The notes under the pieces are model-generated. The model made no database searches. It saw nothing but the letters and a program-made list of their open reading frames with translations, and was not told where the DNA came from. DNA of 64,000 nucleotides from Wagnerdoeblera intermedia (lineage in GTDB: Bacteria > Pseudomonadota > Alphaproteobacteria > Rhodobacterales > Rhodobacteraceae), in the NCBI RefSeq assembly GCF_042647465.1, contig NZ_JBHRVN010000007.1. One strand, 5' to 3'. Below are positions 34,977 to 43,183 of the stretch, in pieces. Position numbers and translations under genes: made by a program. Position 1 is the stretch's first letter, and every line of letters begins with the position of its first letter.

Positions 34977-36355
34977 TCTCTTCCCTTCGTCTTCCGCTGC
35001 TGGCGCTGCTGTTGAGCGCAGGTGCGCAGATGCTGAACGCCCAGGAGCCGCCGCGCAGTGAACTGCAGACGCTGAGCTATTACCACCAGCAGGGCGACCG
35101 CGCGGCCACCGAGGCCGAGATCCGGCGGCTGCGTCTGAAATATCCGCAGTGGATGCCGCCGGCGGATCTGTCGAAACTCAGCGTGACGGCCCCCTCGCAG
35201 GAAATCGACCTCTATTACCGCCAGATCGCTGCCGGAGACTATGAGGGCGCCCGCTCCACCCTGGCGCAGGCAAAGGCTGCCTTTCCGGACTGGCAGCCCC
35301 CGGCTGAAATGACCACGCTGCTGGCCGTCTCAGAGGGGCAAAAGCGCTTTGATGAGGCGCTGAGCGCCGGTGATCCGCGCCAGGCCGCCGATCTGGCAGG
35401 CCGCATACCGGATCTGCTGCGCTGCGAGCGGATCAACAACGCCTGGCGGCTGGCAGAAGCGCAGACTGCGACAGGCCGGAAAACCCAGGCCCTTGGCCTT
35501 TATCAGTCCATCCTCGAGACCTGCACCAACAGCAATGATCTGAGCGCCACGCTGGAAAAAGCCGACCAGATCGCCGATGAGGCGCAGATGAGCGGGTTTT
35601 TTGACATCGCATTTCGCCGCTTTCCGGCCGAAGCGCCGCGCTTTCAGGCTCTGCAAACCCGCCTGCTCGCAGGTCGCGGCAAAGCTGCCCCCCCGCGAAA
35701 GCCCCCCCCTGCCCCTGCCCATGCCGCAGGCCCCGGACCGGCCGCTGCCGGAGCACGCCCCGCCGCCCCTGCCCGGGCTCCGGCCGCGGCCGGCAGCAAC
35801 ACGGGCGGCGGCGCGCGCAATGTGCAGGCCGCAAAGGATCGCGGCGACTGGGCCGGTTGTCTTGCCGCCTCAGAGGGCAGCGCGACTACGGCCGCGCAAT
35901 ATAACCGCGCATGGTGCGCCTATAACCTCGACCGCCCGCTGGAGGCGGTTGACAGCTTCCGCCGCGCCCTGCAGGGCCGCATGACGGCGACCGAGCGGCG
36001 GGATGCTCAATATGGCATCGCCCTCGCCTATCTGAAGATGGGGATGACGGAACCGGCGGCGCAGATCGCCGCAAAGGTGGATCTGACCCGCAGCCAGCGC
36101 GTGGATGTCGAGCGTCAGATCCTCGATCAGCGCGGGGTCGCGGCCTATAAGGCGCGCAACTACGTCCAGGCGATCCGTTATTTCGATGCGCTTGAGCAGA
36201 TCTCCGGCGGGATCAGCCGCAACCTCGGGATGCTGCGCGCCTGGTCCTATCTGAACTCAGGCCAGAGGGCGCGGGCGCGGGCTGAATTTCTTCGCATGCA
36301 CAATGAACTCGCCAGCACAGAGACGGCGCGGGGCCTGGAGGCCCCGGGGGAGTAA
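34973..36355 (+). CDS. TPR-repeat protein of the cellulose operon (BcsC-like N-terminal part)
   Basis: 460 residues starting at the ATG at 34973, overlapping the bcsZ stop (ATGA). Signal peptide about 1-23 (LLSAGAQMLNA). It has TPR-like helical repeats with duplicated segments (LKYPQWMPPADLSKL and AAFPDWQPPAEMTTL, about residues 44-110), an Ala/Pro-rich linker around 240-285, and a second TPR block from about 290 to 445 (YNRAWCAYNLDRPLEAVDSFRRAL, ALAYLKMGMTEPAA). BcsC has TPRs followed by an outer-membrane barrel; no barrel is present here. It is likely a periplasmic scaffold of the cellulose machinery, and the only structural gene of the operon without a visible lesion apart from bcsN. Confidence 0.75.
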   Translation: MISSLRLPLLALLLSAGAQMLNAQEPPRSELQTLSYYHQQGDRAATEAEIRRLRLKYPQWMPPADLSKLSVTAPSQEIDLYYRQIAAGDYEGARSTLAQAKAAFPDWQPPAEMTTLLAVSEGQKRFDEALSAGDPRQAADLAGRIPDLLRCERINNAWRLAEAQTATGRKTQALGLYQSILETCTNSNDLSATLEKADQIADEAQMSGFFDIAFRRFPAEAPRFQALQTRLLAGRGKAAPPRKPPPAPAHAAGPGPAAAGARPAAPARAPAAAGSNTGGGARNVQAAKDRGDWAGCLAASEGSATTAAQYNRAWCAYNLDRPLEAVDSFRRALQGRMTATERRDAQYGIALAYLKMGMTEPAAQIAAKVDLTRSQRVDVERQILDQRGVAAYKARNYVQAIRYFDALEQISGGISRNLGMLRAWSYLNSGQRARARAEFLRMHNELASTETARGLEAPGE

Positions 36356-36381
36356 GCCGCCACCACCACCCCACTCCGCGC

Positions 36382-37656
36382 TCAGCGGGCAGAGGCGAGA
36401 GCCGCCTCTGCCACAGGCAGCGCACGCGGGGCCTCCGGCCTGGTGCAGGGCTTGGCACGGGCCACGGCGGCCAGGGCTGCGGCTGCGGCGGCGGCGCTGA
36501 CCCGATTGCGGCCCTGGTTTTTCGCCTCATAAAGAAGCGTGTCCACCCGGCGCAGCGCGACGTGAAAATCTGCCGCATCGGCGACCTGCTCCACCCCGAA
36601 ACTCGCGGTCACCCGCGCCTGATCGGGCCAGGTTGCGCCTTCAACTGCGCGGCGCAGGATCTCGGCCAGAGAAACGGCCTGCGCAAGCGTGGCGGCGTCG
36701 ATCATCAGCATGAATTCCTCGCCGCCCATGCGCCCGGCAATCTGACCGGGGCGCAGATGGCGTGCAAAGAGATCACTGAGCTGACGGATCACCAGATCTC
36801 CGGTGTGATGGCCATGGCAGTCGTTGATCCGCTTGAAGTGATCAAGGTCCACCGCAATCAGATGCCAGTTTGCGCCCGGATGCTGCCGAAGCCGCAGCTC
36901 TGCCTGTTCCTGGAAGCCCCGGCGGTTCAAAAGGCCGCTCAGCGGATCGGTGTCGCGCTGACGCCGCAGACTTGCCAGAAGATCGCCGATGGCCACCAGC
37001 ACGACCACCACCGTCAGCCAGAGTTTGAAAAACAGCATCAGCGCCAGATAGAGCTTCCAGGGCCCTGAGCCGGGTAGATCCTCCAGATCCGCGCCGGGGG
37101 CGATGACGATCGTCCAGCAGCTCCGCAGCACGGCAAACCCGGCCCCGAAAACATAAGACGTCGCCAGGAGCCGGTCACAGAGCCCGATCCCATCGCGCTG
37201 ACGCAGCAGATCCGGGACGCTGAGGCACAGGATCGCTGCAACCCCTGCGCTGACCACCGTCAGGCGGCTGAGAAGATCGCCCCGCATCTCACCGAAATAA
37301 TAGCTGCCCGTGACCGTCAGAACCGCGATCCCCACGGCCAGGCGGTGTCTTGGCTCAAGGTCAAAGCGCAGGCAGATTGCCTGATGCAGCGCCAGAGCGC
37401 CGATGACATGCAAAAGAGCGAGCAACACCACCCGATCGGCAAGGCCCGCATTCGACAAAAGGGTCTGCAGCGTCAGGGCGACCGAGACACATAAAAAGCT
37501 CATGGCCGTCAGCGGAAGATACTCCTGCCCCCCCGGCAGATGACACAGCCCGTGGCGGTTCAACAGCAGACGGCAGGCCATCAGAAGCAGTGCAAGCACC
37601 AGCAGACATGCCGGAACCATCAGAAGAAACAGCTCATCCTGGTCCATTTGCAACAA
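36382..37656 (-). CDS. Membrane-bound diguanylate cyclase (GGDEF)
   Basis: 424 residues. The N-terminal part (about 8-225) has six to seven hydrophobic helices with short loops, an integral-membrane sensor of unrecognised type. The GGDEF domain occupies about 233-395 with GGEEF at 311-315. At the I-site position (302-305) the sequence is RPGQ instead of RxxD, so product inhibition is probably weakened. It faces the bcs operon tail to tail and would supply c-di-GMP near the membrane. Confidence 0.88.
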   Translation of the reverse strand: MLQMDQDELFLLMVPACLLVLALLLMACRLLLNRHGLCHLPGGQEYLPLTAMSFLCVSVALTLQTLLSNAGLADRVVLLALLHVIGALALHQAICLRFDLEPRHRLAVGIAVLTVTGSYYFGEMRGDLLSRLTVVSAGVAAILCLSVPDLLRQRDGIGLCDRLLATSYVFGAGFAVLRSCWTIVIAPGADLEDLPGSGPWKLYLALMLFFKLWLTVVVVLVAIGDLLASLRRQRDTDPLSGLLNRRGFQEQAELRLRQHPGANWHLIAVDLDHFKRINDCHGHHTGDLVIRQLSDLFARHLRPGQIAGRMGGEEFMLMIDAATLAQAVSLAEILRRAVEGATWPDQARVTASFGVEQVADAADFHVALRRVDTLLYEAKNQGRNRVSAAAAAAALAAVARAKPCTRPEAPRALPVAEAALASAR

Positions 37657-37975
37657 CCGCTCATCGAGCCCCCGCAGAGGCGGTCACTTTCCCCAAGGCC
37701 CCGTATCACCGACCGCACCTGCGGCTCCCTCGATGCGTCGGCCCCCTACACACCGGCCATCAAATCTCCAGGTGATGACCTGCGACCCGGAGGTCTTGCC
37801 CCGGACCGCTGCAGAATTACGGTTAATCTGGGCGAAATCTTGACCTCAAGCCGCCAAATCCGCCCGGATCGGCGGAAACTGTCCGTTTCAACCGAATATT
37901 TGAAACTTTTTCAGGCTTAAAAGGTCAATTTTAAAAGAATCGGTCGGGGTCCCGGCGGTCGGGGCCCCTTTCTGT
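37657..37975. other. 319 bp gap with a terminator near its right end
   Basis: Contains the promoter region of the membrane GGDEF gene and the 3' side of the receiver-GGDEF gene. A 9-bp direct repeat CGGTCGGGG occurs at 37941-37949 and 37956-37964. No coding frame is convincing. Confidence 0.4.
37946..37968 (-). terminator. Probable terminator of the receiver-GGDEF gene
   Basis: GGGGTCCC at 37946-37953 and GGGGCCCC at 37961-37968 form a stem with one mismatch and a 7-base loop. On the minus strand a T-rich stretch (TTCTTTT) follows within about 10 bases. Confidence 0.5.
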
Positions 37976-38920
37976 TCAGAACGCCGAATCGCTCGTGAAG
38001 ACCTCACCCTTGATCTGGTCGCGCCCGGCGGCTTTGGCGAGGTAGAGCTGCTGATCGGCGGCGCGGATCCACAGCCCCGGCTGCATCCCCGCCCGGATGA
38101 GGGCAGCGGCCACCCCCATGCTGATGGTTACATAGGGCTGCACCTGTGAGCCTTCATGCGGAATCGCCAGCTGACCGACATGGCGGCGGATATCGCCCGC
38201 AATCTCCATGGCACGCTCGAGATCAGATCCCGGCAACACGCAGGCAAATTCTTCACCGCCATAGCGCGCCGTATAGCCCGAGGCCTGCCGCATCGCCCGG
38301 CTGAGGGCCGAGGCCACCATATGCAGGCAGCGGTCGCCGGTCTCATGGCCATAGGTGTCGTTAAACTGCTTAAAGAAATCGACGTCGATCATGATGATCG
38401 ACAGCCAGCTGCCCTCTGCCGCCGGGGTATTGACCGCGGAGCTGAGCAAACCGTCGAGCTTGCGGCGGTTGTGCAGCCCGGTCAGCGCATCCGTGACCGC
38501 CATCAAAGCCAGACGGTCGCGCAACTGCTTCAGCTCAATGTGGTTGCGCACACGGTTGCGCAGGATCATCGGCTGGATCGGCTTGGTCACATAGTCAATC
38601 GCACCCAGCGAAAGGCCGCGGACCTCATCTTCGACATTGCCCAGGCCGGTGGTGAAAATCACCGGAATATCGGCCAGAAGCGGATCTTCTTTCAGCCTCT
38701 GGCAGACCTCAAAGCCCTGCATTCCCGGCATGACGACATCAAGCAGCACCAGATCAGGCTGGGTCAGCCGCGCAACCTCCAGCGCCTCTTCGCCCGAGGT
38801 CGCAAAAGAGATCTCATAGTCATCCCCAAGCGCCGCATAGATAATTTCGACGTTCGAGATTTCATCATCGACGATCAGAATAACCGCACGGTTCGCCGAA
38901 GCCTGGCTGAGATCATTCAC
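37976..38920 (-). CDS. Response regulator with GGDEF output (PleD/WspR-like)
   Basis: 314 residues: a receiver domain (about 12-125) with acidic pocket D18/D19, phospho-acceptor D61, T90 and K113 (KP), then a GGDEF domain (about 138-305) with GGEEF at 221-225. The I-site RxxD is absent (QASG at 212-215). Phosphorylation by an unlinked histidine kinase would activate c-di-GMP synthesis. It is the fourth c-di-GMP gene surrounding the cellulose operon. Confidence 0.92.
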   Translation of the reverse strand: MNDLSQASANRAVILIVDDEISNVEIIYAALGDDYEISFATSGEEALEVARLTQPDLVLLDVVMPGMQGFEVCQRLKEDPLLADIPVIFTTGLGNVEDEVRGLSLGAIDYVTKPIQPMILRNRVRNHIELKQLRDRLALMAVTDALTGLHNRRKLDGLLSSAVNTPAAEGSWLSIIMIDVDFFKQFNDTYGHETGDRCLHMVASALSRAMRQASGYTARYGGEEFACVLPGSDLERAMEIAGDIRRHVGQLAIPHEGSQVQPYVTISMGVAAALIRAGMQPGLWIRAADQQLYLAKAAGRDQIKGEVFTSDSAF

Positions 38921-38998
38921 GCGGGGTCACTCCTGCTGCGCCGGGGCCCTCAAGCCCCATCGCGTTGAATTCCGTCATAGCCGTCTCATAATCCAGAC

Positions 38999-39809
38999 GG
39001 CATTGCCAAGTTATTTTCACCTGGTGTGTTGCAGTCTGTGTGAAGCCGGTCACGCGGTCATCTCGCGGGCATAGTCGTCCCAGAGGCTGAACGCATCTGC
39101 CCTTGCATGACGATAGGAGTTGGCGGTGAGGCGATAGCGGCGGGGTTTGAAGATAGCGTTGATCTGGTCATGGGCGGCGAGAAACCTCTGCGCCTGTCGT
39201 TGAGATTTGAAGCGCCCCATTATCTTCTCGCGCTTTCGGGTTGGTCGGTGTGAGCCCTCGATGCGGTTGTTCAGGCCCTTGTGCGCCCGATGGTCGGCGC
39301 CGGGAGCCAGGTTCCGGAGCGGCGCAAAATAGCTGCGCAGCTTGTCGGTGATCACAACGCGAGGCCGCCCGAAACGCGCGATGAGCCTTACCAGAAAGCG
39401 CTTTGCCGCCTTGGCATTCCTGCGGGTTTGCACGAGGATGTCGAGCGTGTCGCCATTGGCGTCAACCGCCCGCCAGAGCCAGTGCTTCCTGCCACGAATT
39501 GGAATGACGACCTCGTCCAGATGCCACTTGTCCGACGGCCCGGGCCGGTCACGCCGGATACAATTGGCGAAATGCGCGCCAAACCGGTTGACCCACAGCC
39601 GGACGGTTTCGCGGCTGACGATCACGCCGCGCTCTGCCAGAAGGTCCTCGACGTCGGCCGAGCTCAGAGCGAAGCGATGATAGGCCCAGACGGCATAAGC
39701 GATGATCTCGCGGGGAAAGCGGAAGCCCTTCAGGCGCGCCAGGGATGATGGCATTTTCATTCGAAATCCTTACAGCAGGGGCTTCACGACACAACAACTT
39801 GGCAATGCC
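38999..39809 (-). mobile_element. IS6-family insertion sequence
   Basis: An 811-bp element bounded by perfect 14-bp inverted repeats, GGCATTGCCAAGTT at 38999-39012 and its partner at 39796-39809, with further imperfect symmetry inward to a shared GTGAAGCC. It contains one intact IS6 transposase. The 8-bp flanks (ATCCAGAC and TTCAGAAT) differ, so there is no target duplication. The element marks the border between the c-di-GMP region and the replicon. Confidence 0.85.
39050..39760 (-). CDS. IS6-family transposase
   Basis: A 236-residue DDE transposase of the IS6/IS26 family. It opens with FPREIIAYAVWAYHRFALS and has the HTH region VSRETVRLWVNRFG, catalytic D82 (WHLDEVVI) and D139 (VITDKLRSY), and the closing block NNRIEGSHRPTRKRE (165-178). 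Frame and length are complete. IS6 enzymes fuse replicons by replicative transposition, which would explain the missing target duplication. Confidence 0.92.
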   Translation of the reverse strand: MKMPSSLARLKGFRFPREIIAYAVWAYHRFALSSADVEDLLAERGVIVSRETVRLWVNRFGAHFANCIRRDRPGPSDKWHLDEVVIPIRGRKHWLWRAVDANGDTLDILVQTRRNAKAAKRFLVRLIARFGRPRVVITDKLRSYFAPLRNLAPGADHRAHKGLNNRIEGSHRPTRKREKIMGRFKSQRQAQRFLAAHDQINAIFKPRRYRLTANSYRHARADAFSLWDDYAREMTA

Positions 39810-40284
39810 TTCAGAATAAAGTGCGGCCATGTTAGCGTCAATCAAACGATATGCGGCATCGCAGCGCGACCCTTCCGGATCGGGTGGCAGCACAGCCGCT
39901 GCGGCAACACGCGGGGGGTGGTGCCGGTTCCCGCCCGGCGCTCCGGGGCGGAGAGACCCCTTATAGTTAGCGCTAACATTTAAAATTACATTTTTAGATA
40001 AAATTGACAGGACTCCCCCGCAGAGGTCACCCCCTTCCCCGTGGGGAAGCTGCTCCCCTGCCCGGCGGACGATCACCCCAAGCGGCCTCAGTCCCCCTGA
40101 CGCGCGGCCTCCGGGCTTCTCCGTGGGGAAGGTGGGTGCCACGCCGCAGTAAGCAGAGCCCCACCCCCCCGCCCTCCTTCGGCGCGCCTTCCCTGCGGGG
40201 AAGTTCCCGCAAGCCCCTCCAAAAGGAAAGGGGCACCCGAAACCGGATGCCCCTTCTTCCCCTCGGGGAAGTCCCCTGCCCGCC
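39810..40284. repeat. Intergenic cluster of four 16-bp palindromes behind parB
   Basis: This 475-bp gene-free stretch carries four copies of the motif CTTCCCCGYGGGGAAG at 40034-40049, 40116-40131 (one change), 40188-40203 (one change) and 40256-40271 (different centre), spaced 82, 72 and 68 bp. It also holds a 12-bp perfect palindrome GTTAGCGCTAAC at 39966-39977 next to an AT-rich patch (39974-40010). Repeated palindromes beside parAB are what plasmid centromeres look like. Confidence 0.7.
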
Positions 40285-41406
40285 TCAACCGAGATCGTTC
40301 AGCATGCGCTCCAGCGCCAGTTCCAGCCGCCGCCGCTCGATCGCCGTGAAGTCCCGCGCGAGGCGGATTTCCAGCCGGCCATTGGCCGCCGTGCATTTCG
40401 CCTGCCCCAGCCGCGAAGGAAGCTGGAAGGTGGTCTTGGCCTTGCCACTCGGCGTCGCGGGCTTCGCGGGGGTGGCATCCTCATCGGCGCCCGCAGCCGC
40501 CTCACGCGGGCTGTTGCCCAGGACCCGGCGCAGGATCCCCAACTCGTCTTTCACAGAGCGGTTGTCCCAGCCCTTCAGTCGCGCCCGGATTTCCCCCGCC
40601 AGATCAGGGTTATCCTCAAGCGCCGTCACAAGCTGCAGCCCAAGCGCGCGCGGAATATGCTGCGAGAACTGCAGGTCCTCTCCCAGGCGCTCCATCAGCC
40701 GGATGAACTGGCGGATATAGCTGCGCTTCTGATAGCCCGCAGACTGAAAGAGCTGCGCCACGGCCTTGTCCGGGTCGTTCTCGCTGGTATGGGGATCCCG
40801 CGCGTAGTTCAGCGCCAGCATGGCCATCTCAGCAAAGGAGATGTCTTTGCGCACCAGGTTCTCATCGACCATCCGCCGATAAAGCCCCTCCAGGTCTTCC
40901 CCGCGGGGAAGAATGCCCGCCGGAATCGCCCCCCAGGAGGCCGCATCTCCGGTTTCCGCCAGCAACTGCCGATAGGCACTTAACCGACGGAACCCCTGCA
41001 CAAGCTCATAGCGCCCGTCTTCGCGCATCTCGACCCGGATCGGATTCGACAGGCCCAGGTCCCGGATCGAAGTGACCAGTTCAGCAAGCTCAAAGTCATC
41101 GCCCTTGACCCGGTCGCGCACCAGCTTCCAGGTCTCAATCTGATCCAGCGGCACCAGGTCCACAATCAGCCCCAGCTTTTTCATGCGCACATGTTCAGCC
41201 GCAAGCGCGTCATTTTCCGCGCGGATCTGCTCTTCCATCGCACGACGATCGCGCAGAGAGTCCGCATTCTCGGTAATGGCCGCCGCCATGGGCGAGCGCC
41301 GGGTCGGCACCGCCGGGGCAGGGGTCACAACGCCCTTCCCCGCGGGGAAGGCGTTGAGTCCGTCTTCATCGGGGAGGTCAATGCCAAAGGTGCGGCGCTT
41401 TTTCAT
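40285..41406 (-). CDS. parB: ParB/RepB-type plasmid partition protein
   Basis: A 373-residue ParB-family protein. The N-terminal ParB-like domain spans about 80-185 (LVPLDQIETWKLV, LVTSIRDLGLSNPIRVE, YELVQGFRRLSAYR). A helix-turn-helix region follows (ISFAEMAMLALNYARD, then SYIRQFIRLMERLGEDLQFSQ), and a basic C-terminal tail. Its ATG overlaps the parA stop by 4 bp, so they form an operon. Two perfect copies of the 16-bp palindrome lie inside the coding sequence (40896-40911 and 41335-41350), read in different frames. ParB should bind the partition sites and load onto the surrounding DNA. Confidence 0.9.
   Translation of the reverse strand: MKKRRTFGIDLPDEDGLNAFPAGKGVVTPAPAVPTRRSPMAAAITENADSLRDRRAMEEQIRAENDALAAEHVRMKKLGLIVDLVPLDQIETWKLVRDRVKGDDFELAELVTSIRDLGLSNPIRVEMREDGRYELVQGFRRLSAYRQLLAETGDAASWGAIPAGILPRGEDLEGLYRRMVDENLVRKDISFAEMAMLALNYARDPHTSENDPDKAVAQLFQSAGYQKRSYIRQFIRLMERLGEDLQFSQHIPRALGLQLVTALEDNPDLAGEIRARLKGWDNRSVKDELGILRRVLGNSPREAAAGADEDATPAKPATPSGKAKTTFQLPSRLGQAKCTAANGRLEIRLARDFTAIERRRLELALERMLNDLG
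40896..40911. repeat. Palindrome copy 5, inside parB
   Basis: Perfect 16-bp palindrome CTTCCCCGCGGGGAAG. In the parB frame it is read as Leu-Pro-Arg-Gly-Glu. Confidence 0.8.
41335..41350. repeat. Palindrome copy 6, inside parB
   Basis: Perfect 16-bp palindrome CTTCCCCGCGGGGAAG. Here the parB frame is shifted by one relative to copy 5, giving Phe-Pro-Ala-Gly-Lys. Confidence 0.8.
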
Positions 41407-42710
41407 TTCGTCTCCTCCACCTTATCCCAGGCATTCTGGAAGCAGTCCCGAAACTCTATATAAGCGCGGTCAAATGACGCCCGCGCCCGGCGCCAGGTTT
41501 CCCGCGTCATCGAGCGGTAGTCGATCTCATAAACCGATGAGAGGAAGCGCCCCGACTGCTCAACCGCGCGGGTCATTTCAATCGGCTCCTTCGCAACCGT
41601 CTCACCAAAGACTTTGCGGAAGGCCTCAAACATGGCGCGATGCAGCTCATTCCCCGGCTCATAACGCGTCATCAGGAAGCGCAGGTCCAGAAAGGCTTTC
41701 GGCAGCGCCATCTTCCCCGTGGGGAAGGAGCCGTCAAACCCCTCAGCCAGATCGCCCAGAGCCTCCGCCAACTGCCCAATAAAGCTGGTGGTGCTGTCAT
41801 ACTCCCAATAGCCCGGACCCGAGGGGATATAGAGCACATCCGCCGCAAAGACCGCGTTCATCGACTGATAGCCGATCGCCGGCGGGCAGTCGAAAAGGAT
41901 CAGGTCATAGCTGTCGTCTGGGATCTGATCGAGGTAGCGCGAGACAGAGGCAAAGAACGACCAGTCCGGGTTCAAATGGCGGTACTGGGCGGAGGCGAAC
42001 TCAACAAAGGCCGCATTGGCGCAGGAGGGCACGATATCAATCGTGGGCCAAGCCGTCGGCTTGATGAAGTCCGTCACCCGCAGGGTGCCGAGGCCCAGAT
42101 CGCGCACCGAAGCCGGAAGACGCCGCTGCGGAATAGCCGTGCCGCTTTCCGCCGCGCGTGGCGCCGCGTTCATCCGATCGGTTTCATGGACCAGGTCCCG
42201 CGCGATGATGCCCCAGACCGTCAGCTCTTCCGAGACGTCGTGCAATCCCATGGCATGGGTCAGCGTGGCCTGGGGGTCAAAGTCCACCACCAGAACGCGG
42301 TAGCCATCCAGCGCCGCCGCATGGGCCATGTGCAGAGCCACGGTCGACTTGCCCGCGCCGCCCTTGAAGTTGGAGATGGCCACCCGGATCGCACGCTTGT
42401 TGGCCGGGCGCTTGGGCATGAGAGAGGCGCGGTTGACCTTCATCTTGCGGCGCAGCTCATTGATCTCCTGGAGGGTGAACCAGCGCTGGCGGCCATCCTC
42501 CTCAACTTCCCCGCCGGGAAGGTCCGGGTCCGCGGCCAGCCGTCCGCGGAAGGTTGACTGGTTAATGCGGAAGATCAGCTCCGAAACCTCCCAGGACGAG
42601 AAGCGCCGCAGGGTCTTCTCATGCTCAGGGGAAAAGGTCTGGCGACGGATGTAGCTCTGCATCTTCAGCGACTGCGCCTGCAGCGCCGCGAGGCTCTCAT
42701 GGTTATACAT
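41403..42710 (-). CDS. parA: ParA-type plasmid partition ATPase
   Basis: 435 residues from the ATG at 42708-42710; a longer frame to 42932 is disfavoured because it would cover the AT-rich control region. The N-terminal part (about 30-95) looks like a MerR/HTH-type DNA-binding region (FSSWEVSELIFRINQSTFRG, FTLQEINELRRKM). The Walker-type ATPase follows, with the deviant Walker A KGGAGKST at 116-123, DFDPQAT at 143-149 and LFDCPPAIG. Long ParA proteins with an N-terminal HTH repress their own operon. Palindromes lie inside the gene at 41712-41727 and 42506-42521. Confidence 0.92.
   Translation of the reverse strand: MYNHESLAALQAQSLKMQSYIRRQTFSPEHEKTLRRFSSWEVSELIFRINQSTFRGRLAADPDLPGGEVEEDGRQRWFTLQEINELRRKMKVNRASLMPKRPANKRAIRVAISNFKGGAGKSTVALHMAHAAALDGYRVLVVDFDPQATLTHAMGLHDVSEELTVWGIIARDLVHETDRMNAAPRAAESGTAIPQRRLPASVRDLGLGTLRVTDFIKPTAWPTIDIVPSCANAAFVEFASAQYRHLNPDWSFFASVSRYLDQIPDDSYDLILFDCPPAIGYQSMNAVFAADVLYIPSGPGYWEYDSTTSFIGQLAEALGDLAEGFDGSFPTGKMALPKAFLDLRFLMTRYEPGNELHRAMFEAFRKVFGETVAKEPIEMTRAVEQSGRFLSSVYEIDYRSMTRETWRRARASFDRAYIEFRDCFQNAWDKVEETK
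41712..41727. repeat. Palindrome copy 7, inside parA
   Basis: CTTCCCCGTGGGGAAG, differing from the perfect form by one central base. The parA frame reads it as Phe-Pro-Thr-Gly-Lys. Confidence 0.75.
42506..42521. repeat. Palindrome copy 8, inside parA
   Basis: CTTCCCCGCCGGGAAG, one change from the perfect form. The parA frame reads it as Leu-Pro-Gly-Gly-Glu. Confidence 0.7.
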
Positions 42711-43183
42711 GCCCGATCCCGTTTCTGGACGTAGATTATTTCTGACGCCCAATTTACGCGCAAAACATCGAAAGCGCAAAAGAGAAAGTTTGAATAAAGC
42801 GTAAATCATGCAAATGTCGGATTTAACGCGCAGTCGGTTGCGATCCGAAAAGATGGCGAGGCGCTCTGCGCGGTATTGGTCACGTTTGGGGGGACAAAAT
42901 ACAGGCGGCAGAGCGCAATGAGGGGACATCATAATCCGTATTTAGTGACATGTAAGACGTCCCCTATTACCTAAAACCCTTCAAAACTCTCTCAAAGAGA
43001 TCAAAAAACCAGAAAGACCGCGTCAGGGCCTTCCAGGCGCTTGACAGAATCGTGTTGCAGGACGCAAATGAGGAAAGTTTCGGAAACAGCGTTGAGTGAT
43101 TCACTGCAGCGGCTTTCCGGGCCGAGAAGTGAGACGTTTCAGCCACGCAGGTGGTGAAACAGCGCCAGCGGGGGGCGTGAAGG
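42711..43183. other. Divergent parA / initiator intergenic region, candidate replication origin
   Basis: 473 bp, clearly more AT-rich than its surroundings, between parA and the divergent DnaA-like gene. It contains three related elements near parA: ATTTACGC at 42752-42759, its inverse GCGTAAAT at 42799-42806, and ATTTAACGCG at 42821-42830. A 7-bp inverted repeat AGGGGAC/GTCCCCT (42921-42927 and 42959-42965) encloses an AT-rich centre. A direct repeat GAAACAGCG lies at 43083-43091 and 43156-43164. No consensus DnaA box TTATCCACA was seen. It should hold both promoters, the parA operator and probably the origin. Confidence 0.55.

Noticed and set aside
39966..39977. repABC-type parS site
   Set aside because: GTTAGCGCTAAC is 12 bp, whereas the repABC consensus GTTNNCNGCNNAAC is 14 bp; the replication gene here is not RepC.
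40034..40271. CRISPR array suggested by regularly spaced repeats of about 16 bp at 68-82 bp intervals
   Set aside because: The repeats are short palindromes with degenerate centres, spacing is irregular and too long, copies continue inside parB and parA, and no cas genes are present.
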